Part shown: piece by piece, positions 11,206 through 24,776 of the stretch | How the letters are laid out: each line of letters begins with the position of its first letter | How positions within the stretch are numbered: position 1 is the first letter of the stretch | Assembly (NCBI GenBank): GCA_905250125.1 | Contig: CAJNOL010000434.1 | Coordinates: forward strand, 62,001-126,000 | Direction of reading: 5' to 3' | Source of the DNA: Rotaria sordida | Taxonomy: Eukaryota > Rotifera > Eurotatoria > Philodinida > Philodinidae | Length of the DNA stretch: 64,000 nucleotides | Position numbers and translations under genes: made by a program | The notes under the pieces: model-generated | The model's database searches: none | What the model was told of the DNA's origin: nothing | The model's input: only the letters and a program-made list of their open reading frames with translations

Positions 11206-13446
11206 TTACACAGCATGAGTATGATTTGATGGCATAATAATATGATAAATATTATTATTTTGTTTATCTAATTCAAATGATTGATTTTGATTATTATTAT
11301 TATTATTATTATTATTTGATGGAATAATAAATTCTAATGTACTAAATGTTGGTGATGACCATCCATCTTTTTCATATGTAAAACTATCACGTTTTGTTGA
11401 TACACGTTCAATTATTTGTTTTTTTCGATTACCGGATAAAACAGCTTGACGAAATGAATCGGTTCGATTAAATATTTTATTTTTATTTTCATCATTATAT
11501 CCTAATTGATACATTGTTGATAATGATGATGGAAATGTATCTTGTCGTTGATTTGGTGAAATATAAAGTGATGATGTTGATAAATTTGATGATGGTGTGC
11601 GTGATTTTTTAGTTGTTTGTCGACGTCGTTTTTGTCTTTGACGTAACCAACATAACGTGATTAAAAGAATAATTATTGATGTGCCAAGTAGACCAGCTAT
11701 AACGCCAACAGCTATACGAAGACGTTCATCTAATGAACTATGAGAAAAAAAAAAATCTTCAATTTATTTAAAAAATTCTTTTCTTTTTTTCTAGATTTTT
11801 ACACATTTGTTCTAATTGATTTTGATGTTGTTGATGTCATTGAACAATCAATACATTTTCCATTTATACAACATTGTTCATATGAACAACGAGGTATATC
11901 ATTATCATTAATCGAACAATTATTTGAATTAATAGGTAATTCACAAACGAAAATATTATTTCGTTGAAATTTTAATGTACCTATTGGACAAATACATAAA
12001 TAATTTTTTGTTCCATTACACCATGTTATACAACGTGATGGAAATATTTTACAATTCGAACTATTTATCATATCAGCACAATAGAATGAATCAGAATAAG
12101 ATACAAGAGCACTTGATGATACATGACAAGTACATGTTGATGAAGTACAAGTTGTTAAAGACGATGAACCACATATATCATTCATGGAATCACATGAACT
12201 ACCTAAAGAATCCCAAAATATGTGAATTATTCAAAAAAAAAGACAACTAATTTTAATCTTATTAAACAATAAAAAAAACATATTCTTCAATTGAATTGAC
12301 ATCTTTTACATAGGAATTACGAAATATCATTAATTATCATGTAAAAAGATTATACTTGTATTTATCCTATTACATATTAAATTGAGAGATGAAATATAAA
12401 TCCATAGGGATATAATCAATATTCTGGGAAAAAAAAAATTGTTTTACGATGGTAATTAGATGGAAAGTGATCAGAAAATAGATTCGGTTGAAAAACTTTA
12501 CTAGCTTTCATTTGAAATGATGAAGATTTCGAACTTCTTTTTCTTTAGGAAGATTCTATAAATAATTCTAAGATATTCATTGAAGCAAAAAAAAAAGAGA
12601 AAAAATCGTGATGTCTTATTATATCTTGAAAACTTTCTGTTAGATTCTTCATCATGAAATAAGTTGAAGAATTATTAATTCAATTTTCACTGAAAAAGAA
12701 AAATTCAATTAATGAATTCTATCAAATGATCAAATAAAATATTCTTTGTTCTGGAATATTCATTAGAAAAAAAAAAACATATTATACGTGCTACTAGTTC
12801 TAACATGCATATTTGTCTGCATACTTTTAATATATATATATATCAATCTATATATAAGATTTGGATTTATTTCTTAATTTACAATTAGATTCTTTTTAAA
12901 CTTACCAATAGATTTTTCATATTGTATTTGAATATAAAATATTGTCTTTGGATCTGTCATTTGTTGTCCATCATTTAATGAACAATTACTTAATTGATAT
13001 CGTCCTTGTTTTAAATATAAACCCATTTGATTAAATTGAACTTGTCTTGTTATTGACATATAGTTAAATGATGTTAATTGTACACGTATAGGTTCAGAAT
13101 CATGTGTTATCATTGTTGTATCTTTCATTGTTTTTAATTGACAAGAATGAACAATCGATGCACAATTAAATATAACAGGAAATGGTACAAGATAGTTTGT
13201 TGTTGAAAATTGATAAATAAGACCAAGTTCAAATGTTGATAATAATAATGATGATGATATAAAAGCGTAATTAGCTGTAAGTTTAATTGATGTATAATTA
13301 TTAAATTGAAATTGATCAAAAACTGCCGCGTTTGACAAATATATATTACTTAAAAATGAACAATTGTAAAGCAAATTTGGTGTTATTGTTGTAATTTGAC
13401 AATGTGCCATATGGATATAAAGGAAAAGAAGAAACACAATAACCAT
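11206..13446 (-). CDS. Single-pass membrane protein with Cys-rich ectodomain, three exons
   Basis: The exons are about 13446-12906, 12202-11803 and 11737-11206, and all junction phases match. The chosen start is the first in-frame ATG, giving a clear signal peptide (MVIVFLLFLYIHMAHC, then QITT); the frame is open upstream to 13500 but has no earlier ATG. The order is: signal peptide; a ~165-residue extracellular region with several N-glycosylation sequons; a Cys-rich segment from exon 2 with about 20 cysteines in short-spaced pairs (for example CCINGKCIDC), resembling EGF-like or small disulphide modules; one membrane helix (about IAVGVIAGLLGTSIIILLI) followed by a basic stop-transfer stretch; and a ~140-residue serine-rich cytoplasmic tail with an asparagine run, ending HTHAV. 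This is a receptor or adhesion type I layout of about 490 residues. No named family is recognised. Confidence 0.75.
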
Positions 13447-13500
13447 TGCACAGACAATACACCATTGCAGCGTGTCACACAGCAAGAACAATAGAATCAA

Positions 13501-16500
13501 ATGTCTGAAAGTGATGTAGTTTAGTTAAAAAGAGACCAAGAATAGGAGAGAAAAAAAAATATACAAAATTATGTTGAAAGAAGAATGTTTGTGTCACTTG
13601 GCGAGCATCGCCGAGAAAGAAAGAGAGCTCATGAATGTGAGACGCTTCAATGATGTAAAGAAAGTGAAGAGAGAAGAGAATAATATTTTTCTCTTCTCTC
13701 TCTCTCTCTCTTCTCTCTCTTTTTTTTTCTCACTAGGTGCTATATTCTTGAAATATTGCAGAAAGCAAGAAAACTAATCATCTAATGATATTAACTGTCT
13801 GAAGTATATAAAAATAGATATTTTCTTAAAATAGAAACAGAAAAAATAAAAGTTTTTTTTTGTTTTAAACTAATTATATTTTAATGATAGGCAAGGTTAT
13901 TTTAATATCATATCAAATGAACTTTAGAATATTATGTTGAGAATGTTTTTTTTTTTTTTTTTTATAGCAATACTTTCTCATCCTATAGAGACACATGCTG
14001 TTGACTAGTATCAAAAACACTTGTCTTATAAAAATATTCATCTCATACTTGAATGAAAATTTTAGTAAAATTAACAATGAACCTAAAAACAAAATTTGTT
14101 TACTCTCTACATACTTTAATTCAAAAAGACTAAAGAAAAACATTCAAAAGAATATTTTTCTTAAATTTATCATGATACTTACTTATCAATATTTTCGTTA
14201 TACAAGATAACTTTTTATATACATACGAAAACACATTCAATTTGATTACAAAAGCAACATGTTTTTTTTTTTTAATTCTTCGTTTATACATTCTTTCATT
14301 CAATGAACAATAATGATCATCATAGTGAGTCGAATTTATTGTCTCACATGAATATGCGAATAGACACTGGTGTTATCGGTTTACTAAATTTAAGACTGAT
14401 TATAATCATTGTGAAAAAAAAAAAAAAAAAAAAAAAGAAAAGTGTGATTTCGTCTATAATCTTTACGAGATTGTTTGAGCACATTTTTTTTTTCTCCTAT
14501 TAGGGCATACTTTTTTTTCTTACGATCAATCGATTAATCAGTCGGTGTGTACACTTTTCTTTACATACTTGAATGAACTTAGATTGTCGTTAGATTAGTA
14601 TGATTTAAAAAACGAGAACTGCTACTATAATCATTGATGCAAATAATTTTATATATCAATATTTCCTACTAAACGTTTAATTAGAAACCAATACCAAAAA
14701 TGTTGACTATTTATTAGTAATTTTAGAATTGCCTCGTAAAAATGCACATTCATTTTTATTCTTTTTTTCTTTTCTTTTCTACTTCTTTTGTTTCTTCATT
14801 CTTTTTCAACAGCACGCGATGATTGATGTTACACATACACTATATAATTATTCGTTAATGACTTTAAAAATGTGTGTATTTACAATATGATTACGTATTA
14901 CCTTGGTACCCAAATGTCTACATATACAAAGAAGATGGAATACAGTGTCTTAAGCCTTTTTAATGAATATTTAACTCATACTTATGTTCGCATAAATGAA
15001 GAAAAAAAGAAATCATCGCCTTCGGATGTCAATAAAAAAAAAACCTAAGAGAATTAACTACTAGAAACTGGAAGTGTCGAGGTCACTTTCTTATTCACTA
15101 TCTGTTGCGTTTTCTTTTGTCTTCTCTTTTTTTTTTTTTTTTTATAAATAACAGACATGACATATGTTTCTAATATGTTGATGGAACAATGTGAACAATT
15201 CATTATGTTGAATAGATGCATTTAAAATGTGTAGGTGTTGTTTGATGTTGAAACATTGATGTATATACATACCGATGGAGCGATGAAAGTGGACACTTGT
15301 CGTTTTGTTATACATACAAACTTGAGTAAAAGAACTAATGAAATTAAAGAACATAGACGTGTATATGCATGTATATTTCATGTCTGTCTTGCCGATAGCA
15401 AATGTCCAATGTATATTTCTAATAATAGATGTTTAGGCTTATAATAAAAAGAATTTGTTTAGTTGATGTCATATTAAATAATAGTTATTAAAGATAAATG
15501 AATATAAAATTTGAAATATGATAAAATATTTAGATTTATTCATCTTGTTCATTTTTCAAAATAAATAAACTCTATTATAAAATTTGAATTACTTTTTTTC
15601 TTTTTTTTTTTTTTTTAAATAAAACATTAAATATTTTATTAGCTGCTTTTTGTAAGAAGAGAAAAGTTATTACATTTGTTGTTTTTTTTTTAAAGGGTAA
15701 TAACATTTTACCTTGAAAGTACTTGATAGAAAGACACGTTAGGTTATTCAATAGTTTATGGGCTCGATTTTATTATGATATATTATTTATAGAGTATTAA
15801 ATGTTCTATAGATATAATCTAATGTAAGTTTCAGACGTTTTTGTTTTCTGAGAATTCAACAAATTTTTAATTATAGAAAAAAATACTTCGTTAAAGAAGT
15901 TGAAAATTCGAGTTGATATAAAAATTTTAACAGACAAATAAAAATTCTTTTTAAAATCAAATGAAACATGTATTTTATTAAAAAGCAAAAATCCTATGAT
16001 TATCATCAATCTTCATAACTATGATATTATATTACAAAAAAACAGATATTAACATAATAATTCGACTCTACTTACTTTTACTATTCATGTTTATTGTTTG
16101 ACAACAATTATCGATGTTAAATATAGAACCTATCAGAATATCTCAATTGTTCATTCACTTATTTGAATTTGTCTGCTGTTTAGTCTCACTTTCGCATCAT
16201 CAACATCAGCAGTAGCAGTAGCAGCATTTAGCCGGTTTCTGTTACAGAGATTGTTGTTGTGAGACAACCTTCATGCATATAGTAATATCTATTTACATTG
16301 ATATTCAATCTGTCATTTTTCTTTCTTCTTTCTTTACTATACAACGAAATAAGATGAACATATGTACATAACTTTTGACTGATTTTATCGTATTTTTTTC
16401 CTATATTCTTATTTCATCTTATACTCTTTTTCTCATCCTAAAATTGAAAAGTAGCCTTTGAACTGCAAAGACTTTCAAGGCTGCTTCTACATATATATAT

Positions 16501-18831
16501 ATATATATTTGCATACATGATGAACACGTATGTATACAAGTAGATTCTTGATAGTTGAATCAATCGATAACAAGAATGATTATACATAGAAAAAAAAAAA
16601 AGAATAATTGATTTATAGTATATTAACAAGTTATGCAAGTTACTCAGACAGACCGGATTATATGTGTGCCAAAGCTATCATATTGATAAATATACGAACA
16701 AATGAGAATGAAAGCAAAAGATTACGAGTAGTATTTAAGTTGATGTAGTCAAATAAATAATCTATTTACACGATATCACGCTCCATTAGTTCAATAATGA
16801 CTTGAAGAGTTTGCGATTTATTATTATAGGTCAAAACAAAGAAATGATTCAAGCTGATTTAATAACCTGTCTCTGTAAATAATGAAGATTAATTGTTATT
16901 AAAAAAAAAAAAAACAATTTAATAAGACAACATTTTCAGATATTCAATTTTGTTTTGATCCGATTAAATTAATTCCATGTTTGTTAATTTAAAAAAAACA
17001 CGCCACACAATATAAAACATATTCAATTTAATTGTTCTATTCGAGTTTTTTTTTTTCTCTTATATATGTCTTTGTTCTTCTATTTAGTCGTTTACAAACA
17101 CACCCTATGCATTTTTAGTTCATGAGTAGAATTAAACGATTAGCGTTTTCTTTTTTACATGTAGCTAAAAGAATGGAATTTCATACAAATGAATATGAAG
17201 AATTGAAATAGATTTTCTTTTAAATTAACTCATAAGATTGAAACATATATTTGATAAATTAAAATAAATCTATAGATGAAATGTTCTAAGAGTATTATCT
17301 TAATAAATCCTTCTGTTTTTCAAGCATCATTATTAACTGTAATTAAAAAATCTAACCACTTGCAAAATACAAAGAAACAACAACGAAGTGAGGAAAAAGT
17401 CATTTAACCGAGTACTCATACTTGATGTTCGATTATATATATATATTTTTTTTTTTTTGTTGAACAAAATTTGTATACTTTTATTATTACATTGACTTTA
17501 GAATTAGAAATACTATCATGTAAAAGTTAAAAAAAAAAAGTTGGTTTTGTTATTATTAATTTATCTCGAGTGACATGACTTTTGTTCGTTTCTCATTATT
17601 CTTTTGTAACATAGAAAAATAGAGGATTCTTTTTTTTTTCATGGAAGTCAAGGATAATATTACAGAACAGTATTTATTGCATTTTTTTTTCTAATTACGA
17701 CTGATATCTCAAGGGCAATGCAAGTAAAATAAGTTCTTTTTGGAAATGAATAAAATTTCATTTATCATGTTTCTAACAATTGATCATGTTTCACTTAATG
17801 CTCTATTAATCTATTTCAATACTCAACGTTTCCATCTCATTAAACCAGTTCGAGATTAGAATCATCATAATCAGTTGTCACACGTGTCTGTTGTTAATCA
17901 TTTGAACATTGCTGGTAGTTCCCCCTGTGATTAACTATATTTCTCACTGCTTATATCTATTGTATCAAATCCAGTGTCAACGAAATGTTAATCTTTTAAT
18001 ATTCAATTCATTAGTAATGATGGAAGTTATGATCCAATTGTACAACAATTCAAAACTAAAAAAAAACATAGTTGTATTTTAAAAATACTATTCAAATAAG
18101 ATAGTGTTGTTTCATTCATTCCAAAATGTGTGTATGATTTACTTTCAGTTGATTGTTTCGAAGATGAGAAATGAATAGTCATTGTGACAATTAATGTATC
18201 GTCAGAACAAAAGTTCCGGTAAATTTGCTAAAATGTAATATAACACTAAATACTATCAATTATTTAGAAGGTCGACATTCTCGAATGAAAAACAAATATG
18301 TAAATTCTCAATATCCAAACATTTACATTACAATTGATTTATTGCAAAAAAAAAAGAAAAAGAACAATCTTTAGTATCGATTGCAAGAATACAAGATTAC
18401 ATGGCGACTTCGATTCTATAACGTCGGAAACATAAAGTCGTAACAGATGAATGTTTAATGAAATTATAGCAACGTTACGATGAAAGTCGTATTGATATTT
18501 CAGTGTTCTTGGAAGCTACTCGATCGAGATATTTTCAGTGGTCATCAAATTCTTTTTTTTTTCTGTTTTGATAATACATTAATTGTTATAATGTCTACTC
18601 ATTTCTCTACTTCGAAATAATCAATGGACGGTAAATTATGTAAACCGCTATTGACTAATGTTTCTTTATTAATGATTAAAAACAAAGTCAGCCTATTCAA
18701 TTAAACTATGATGAAATAACTTAATCTGCTTTTTTTTGTAATAATAGTAATTGGAAATTAATTTGTGTTTTTTTTTTTATATATAAATTTTCAAATTAAC
18801 TATAGGCAGATGTATAATGAGCCAAATAATC
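13501..18831. other. Gene desert
   Basis: More than 5 kb with no supported exon on either strand. It contains long A/T runs, a CT-rich microsatellite near 13690-13720, AGC/AGT-type triplet repeats near 16205-16230 and short TA runs. The open frames present are AT-rich, biased to Phe/Lys/Ile and without domains, and look like chance. The left edge should include the promoter of the membrane-protein gene. Confidence 0.55.
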
Positions 18832-19090
18832 TACCGGGTGGCCCAAAAGTAAGGAAATAAAAAGGGTATGCTATAATAATGGATAATAAATTGTTAATGA
18901 TATTTTTCATACCTTATATTGATATAGAGAGCTAAAATTTTGATCACATATATATCTAGTTAAGATCTTTTATGTCTGAAAGTTTCAGCTTTCCACATCA
19001 ATAAAAAGTGTAAAAAAGATCATTAACAATCTATTATCCATTATTATAGCATATCCTTTTTGTTTCCTTACTTTTGGGCCATCCGGTATA
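18832..19090. mobile_element. Compact mariner-type MITE (~258 bp)
   Basis: The ends are TACCGGGTGGCCCAAAAGTA and the complementary TACTTTTGGGCCATCCGGTA, flanked by TA. Inverted similarity extends at least 75 bp into each side: TATGCTATAATAATGGATAA on the left is complemented on the right by TTATCCATTATTATAGCATA with small differences. Almost the whole element can fold back. It has no coding capacity. It shares the GGRTGGCCCAAAAGTAAGGAAA-type terminus with the element at 8679-9280. Confidence 0.93.
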
Positions 19091-20810
19091 TAAAGTTTGA
19101 CATTTTTAAATGTATGTTTCATGTCTAATACATAAAAATATTTTATTAACATTGTAGAGAATTCTTATTGGTTAAAATTGAAAAGAAAAGTTAAGTACAT
19201 TATTTTATGTACTGCATAAAATTCGAGCATCACTGTATGGTTGTGTTTAACTCTCGTTTTTAAAAAAAAATACATAAGACATCTTTGTTTTTTTTTAAGA
19301 ATATTAGATGATAAATCACTACTACATAGCTTTGTTGATTGCATGAGCATTGCTTTAATCATTGTAATGACAGACTGGATGAGGGATAGCTTACTGCTAC
19401 TTTCACTAATGAACTTTATTGAACTATTTCATATCTTTAGAATGTAATTACTTCACATACAATAAACGCCTATTTGGGAGAGAGAGAGAGAGAGAGAAAA
19501 GAGTACAGGTAAGAATAATAGAGAGGGAAAAGAGGTCAGGAAGATCAGCAGGAGGTGATATCAATATCTACACAATCACACCATTGATTAATAATAATGA
19601 TTAAGTTGTCTGCTGATGCTTTCTGTTTCGGTCAGGGTCGCCACCTCTTCCGTGTTCTTATATGAGATATTTTGGATTATGTTTTTTTTTTTGTTGAAAA
19701 ATTCGAGGCAATAAAATCTGTTAATATAAAGTTGCGATAACTATCATCTACAGTCTATTATTGCCTATATGGTGCATTCTGTGCTTTATTCCAACAAGCA
19801 ACGCCAATTCCGAAAGTTTTTTTTTCGAAAAGGAGACATTCATTCTATGATTTTTGTAATTAAATATTAGTAGACTCGATAGCTGTAGAAATCCAAATTT
19901 GTTGAAATACTTTATTATCACACGAATATGCGCAAACATATGTTGTTGTCTCAAAAAAGAATTGCTAACTGGAAAACCATTCAAACAGTAATATTCATAT
20001 TTTTTATATATTATTGGTCACATTTTGGAACTTTGAGAATAAAGAAGTATCCGCGAAAAACGCAACAAATTATTTAACTCCATAGAAAGGTAAAGAATCC
20101 ACCTTTTCTCAAATTATTTCCATTGATAATGAATAAAAATTATATATTTTTCTGTCCTATTGATTTGACTTTAATTTTATTCTTTACTCGTTTTATTGAA
20201 CTTTCACAATATACAAAATATTTTATTGTATAGTATCATCATTAAATACATAGACAACTAATTAATTTTTCCATGATTTTATTTTCGATGTCAAACATTG
20301 TTATGCAAATACCAACATACAAACTCAACACGTATAAGACCTATTGGCATATAAAATGGCTAATTGCTAAGAATATGAATTGTATTATTGTATAAATTTA
20401 AATCAAAATTTATTCGAGTAATTAATATTGAAGCAACATGATCTAAACCTAAGACACATGTTAAGAAGAAGATTGTCTTCTGACGATAATGAAATTAATC
20501 TAAACAAAAAATAACACAAGGCTCCGCAAGGCATTCATTTGAACCCATAGAACATGTATGATCAAGTTATAAGATTGTATTTTTCAATACAAATGTTTGT
20601 TTCTACATGAGAAAATATGATATCCTTCACCTTTAAAAATAAATTAACATATATATAGTAGTTTAAATCTCGTTAGGTTATTTTATTTGGCAAGTATAAA
20701 TACAGAAAAAAAAATAGCAGTATAGGTTTTAATTATAGTAAAGCATAGGATTTATAAATACAAGCAGAGTGAAAATAATACTTTGTGTTCTTTATTTTTC
20801 TTTTCAAATT
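19091..20810. other. Non-coding sequence
   Basis: No supported gene. A GA microsatellite lies at about 19478-19500. The right end lies beyond the stop of the coiled-coil gene and should contain its 3' UTR. Confidence 0.5.
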
Positions 20811-21968
20811 TTAAAAGATTATATTATCTTGTGCTGATTTGATTTCTGTTTCGACATTTGTAGAAACAGCTATTGGTGTTGTAAGCTCAGATGCTCTATA
20901 TGAAAGTGATTAATTTAATAAATATTCTTAAAAATAAAAAATATTTACCCAGTATTTGTACCAAAAGCAGTTGTATTGCCTTCATTTGTCGTTGGAATTG
21001 TTGGAGCCGGTACTAATTCTGATGGACTACATTATAAAAAACCTTTTTTTTTTAAATTTCCAATCAACTTCTATTATTTACCCTTTTATAGCTAGTTGCA
21101 TTTGATTATCAACAACATTTGTAACTTTTTGATCATCTGTTGCAATAACTGTTTCTGTAACAGGTATAGTTGTAATGTTTTGTGTATTCTCTACAGTTTG
21201 TGCATGAGAAGTAATTATAGTAGTAGTTGTTGATTGTAATAAATTTTGAGCTTCTTGTTGATCTAATACAACAATTTGATCTGTAAGATTAGCAATATTT
21301 TGTTTAGCTTGTTCTTGTGCTTCAACTAAAGCATTTAATTTTTCTGTATTAGCTTGATTATTTATAGCATCAATTTGTTGTTTAGCTTCAAACATAATTA
21401 TTTGTTGTCGAGCTTGTAAATCACGTTCTAAATCAGCTAAAGTTTTAGCTTTAACAGCATCTAATGCTTCAACAGCTTTTTGTAATTGAAGTTTATATTC
21501 ATTTTCAATGGTTAAATGACGATGATTTGCATCACATAATAATTGTTCTTGTTGACGTTGAGTACTTGCAAGAATATCAGCAATAGATTTTTTAGCCTAT
21601 TTCAAAAAAAAAATAAATAAAAACAGCAATAAATAATTTTAATTGAAGTTTAACAAAAAGTAAATCATAAAATATACTTGTTCATTTATTTCATTTGTAC
21701 GTGCTCGAGAATATTGATCAACTTGTGTATGTGTTGTACTTAATTGTGTTATTAAATTATCAATATTAACTTTATTATGAAGTGTTAGATTTGCTTGAGC
21801 TTCAGATGATATAATAGAATTGACACGAATATCATCAGCAACAACTGATGTATGAAGACTTTCAGAAACATTAGCATTTTTAATTGCTATATCGGTTTGA
21901 TTTGTTACAATATTTTGTTGTTCCGGTTCAGGATATGTACCGAATAAAGCGTTAAATATGGCTGCCAT
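20811..21968 (-). CDS. Soluble coiled-coil protein of unknown family, four exons
   Basis: The exons are 21968-21678, 21596-21082, 21026-20949 and 20895-20811; all phases match and introns are 53-81 nt. The product is about 322 residues and starts MAAIFNALFGTYPEPEQQ. Residues ~20-95 are polar; ~98-215 form a long Ala/Gln/Glu-rich helix with heptad character (KAVEALDAVKAKTLADLERD, then QARQQIIMFEAKQQIDAINN); after that comes a Thr/Val-rich, low-complexity tail. Exons 3 and 4 begin with related units, GPSELVPAPT and GASELTTPIA, which suggests a small exon duplication. There is no signal peptide, membrane helix or cysteine-rich module. The strongly hydrophilic helical composition recalls structural or stress-protective proteins, but no LEA or other named motif is seen, so function is left open. 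Confidence 0.8.
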
Positions 21969-24776
21969 TACGTTATCGTATAGAATAGAGTATTGAGTAT
22001 ATTTTGTATAGAATTAATCTTATGTGCAAAAGAACTGATGAAGACCAACAAGGCTATATAGTACTATTATTTTCTTCCTGTTTATATTTTTTGCGCCTAA
22101 TGTGTTGCCTTATAGCTAGAATCTTATCGTTGTTATTCGTTCGTTTCTCTTGTTTTTTTCTTTCCTTTCACATGACTAATCAGAATCTATCTCAATCGAG
22201 ACGTACGGAAAAAAATAGGCGTAAATTATTATTACTAATCCTACTCGAATAGACTAGAGAAATTTGATCCATGTACAGAAGGTGTAAACATCATGTTGAC
22301 ATATAAGCAACAAAGTTCAAATGTCTATAATCGTACAATATGCATATCGATAATAAAAAATATATATAGTTATTTAGTAAATATTGATCTGATTCATAAA
22401 ACAACTATTCTTTATTGAAGACAGTGAATTAGATTGTTTTTATTGCTTGAAGAAATAAACTCATATTCTCTTTCTATCATCAATGAATGTGTCAAGGGCA
22501 TAGAGTACATTATATAACTGTTTTCTCTCGTTGAAATTGATATTTTCCCTGTTTTCAGATAACACATAAGATATGCACCGCTAAAAACAAATATATTTTA
22601 CTACGATTGTAGAATAATTGCTATAGAAGATTTTCTCTAAAAATAGAAGCATAATGTACACAAAAAAAGTCACATTTGGGAACTATCCACATGTTACTAA
22701 ATATCATTGAATCTATGCGTTGTTGTAGATTATTGCGATGAAAACGAACGCTTATGATACATCTCGTGAAAAAATTTTGGATATTATTTTTCTTTTGAAA
22801 AAAGAAAATAATAGTTCCGGAAGATAATTATACTATTTTTAATGTTTAATTAACTCTTGAAAGAAAATCATGACAAACATTAATAAGATAAAAAACAGAA
22901 AATATTTTTGTTTTTTTGTTTAATTCATATGATTAATTCAATCATTTTTTCATTAATTTCTTAATACGAAAATTAAAAATCACATGAGAATCAAGTTTTT
23001 CCAAGAATTCTATATATAAAAAAAAAATTTGTCGCTCGATTTGAATCAGTCTGATTAGCATGATGATCGGACTTTTCGTCTCAGGAGCAAATCCTGATGA
23101 ACAAAGTATTACAATATTTTATAGTACAATTCATTGGCACATTATTAAATAATTTTGTAGACGGTAATGATAATAAGTAAAGAAAAACAGAGAGATAATA
23201 CTGTAGTTTCTGAAGAAAACTGAAGTCTAAATGTTAAACAGATTTACAAAATCCACAAAGGCCCGTCGTCTTTATTCCAAATCAATATTTTAAGTGCTTA
23301 GTTCCAGTGAGTCTCCGACAAGAAGACTACTGTAAATGGTCAGTTTTGACTGCTGCGATGCAATATCTGTATCAGCGGCTTGTTGTTTCTGGAAATAGAA
23401 AAAGCTGATCGTTGAATTCGGACATGATATTTCGACTTCCAAGATTCGATTATTTTTTTAAATTATCTCACTGAAACCAATCCGTACACTATCATTTGGG
23501 TACACTAGAAGAAACTTTTGTCTGAAAAATTATGTTTCATGACATAAGAACGTGATTGGAATGATTCATGACTGGAGTTGGATGGATGACTTTGATGAAG
23601 GAACTCTCAAAACTCTAATTTCAAAGATGTAATATGCATATCAAAGTACACTTTCTACTTGAAGTTGCGAGTGCGGACATTTCTTATTTATATGTTTAGA
23701 GAGTAATAAAATTTTATTTGAACTAAACAAAAGATATTTTTTCAATTGTTTTTGAATCAAATTATGACTCAAGATTTCTGATACTATTGCCCATTTCAAA
23801 AAAGGGCGGGTGAAGAATTTTTTGAATAACTTTTGATAGAAGCAAGATAAAGAGCTGCGATTTTCACTGTTGAAAAGAGGAGATGACGACGCATCGAATT
23901 GTATATTATAGAATCATTTGATCTAGTTTTTTCAAGATCTTAAATCGATGTTTTTGAAAAGCAACATATTCCATAAGTTGACTAAGATCAATTTTCAATA
24001 ATCAAGTGCGCATTGAAACCGCTAAATGAAGATTTACAAAATTGAACAAGGTCCAGACTTATAGATTTACTCGTTCAGTAGGTATAGGCGCTTTATTCAA
24101 AACTCTTAGCCGATTTTTCCATTAATTTCTGTGAAAAAAAATCAATTTTTTTTCGTTATTTTTATTTTAAGAGAAAGCAATTTTCTAGCATTTTTTCAAA
24201 AAAATTGATTAAGAAAATCTTAGAAAACATCTTAAAGAAGCCCATAATACACCATTCGATGCGTCTTCATCTTCTCTTTCTAACGGTGACATACAAGTTA
24301 AGAACTTCTCCAGTACTTGAAAATCTTTTATGAAGAAATACTCATTTAATGACTGTTATCTTGCTTATTATATATCAAGTAATGCGAGCAAACAAAATGA
24401 AGTTCGAATTAAATCTTTTTCATTGATCTACGACGAAATTAGATATAGATCTCATCCAGACTCTCAATGTCATGAGAACAGGTGACATTGCTCAGCAATT
24501 GTCATGCTATACTTTTCTATTGAGTTTTTTCGATTTCATCGAAATACTTCCAGTAAAAAAATAAATGTTTATTATAAAAATAAATTTTGAATACGATAGT
24601 ATTTAATTAAAATATAGATTCATTTAATAACTATATAATTATTTAAATATATACCATCGAATATAATAAAACTAAAAAATCAAAAACTGCTAAATTACAA
24701 TGTTTTATACAGTCATATACAAATCGATTACAATATTCAACTGATTACATTTAAAAGAAAAAAAATATAATAAGCA
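21969..24776. other. Intergenic sequence with a decayed inverted-repeat element
   Basis: No supported gene. The left part should hold the promoter of the coiled-coil gene. The only structure noted is the inverted pair at 23850-24310, listed separately. Confidence 0.5.
23850..24310. repeat. Diverged inverted-repeat (foldback) element, ~460 bp
   Basis: About 60 bp at 23850-23912 is repeated in reverse complement at about 24240-24310. Both arms carry GACGCATCGAAT in a wider matching context (GAAAAGAGGAGATGACGACG on the left). No target duplication was identified, so the ends are approximate. It has no coding content. Confidence 0.65.

Noticed and set aside
11740-12250. Plus-strand frames across the Cys-rich exon
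   Set aside because: Antisense shadows of exon 2 of the membrane-protein gene.
13571-13777. Plus-strand open frame upstream of the membrane-protein gene
   Set aside because: Its second half is the translation of a CT microsatellite and T-run; no splice sites, domain or conserved pattern.
15142-15444. Overlapping open frames on both strands in the gene desert
   Set aside because: They mirror each other on opposite strands, have no family match and no codon signature like the real exons nearby.
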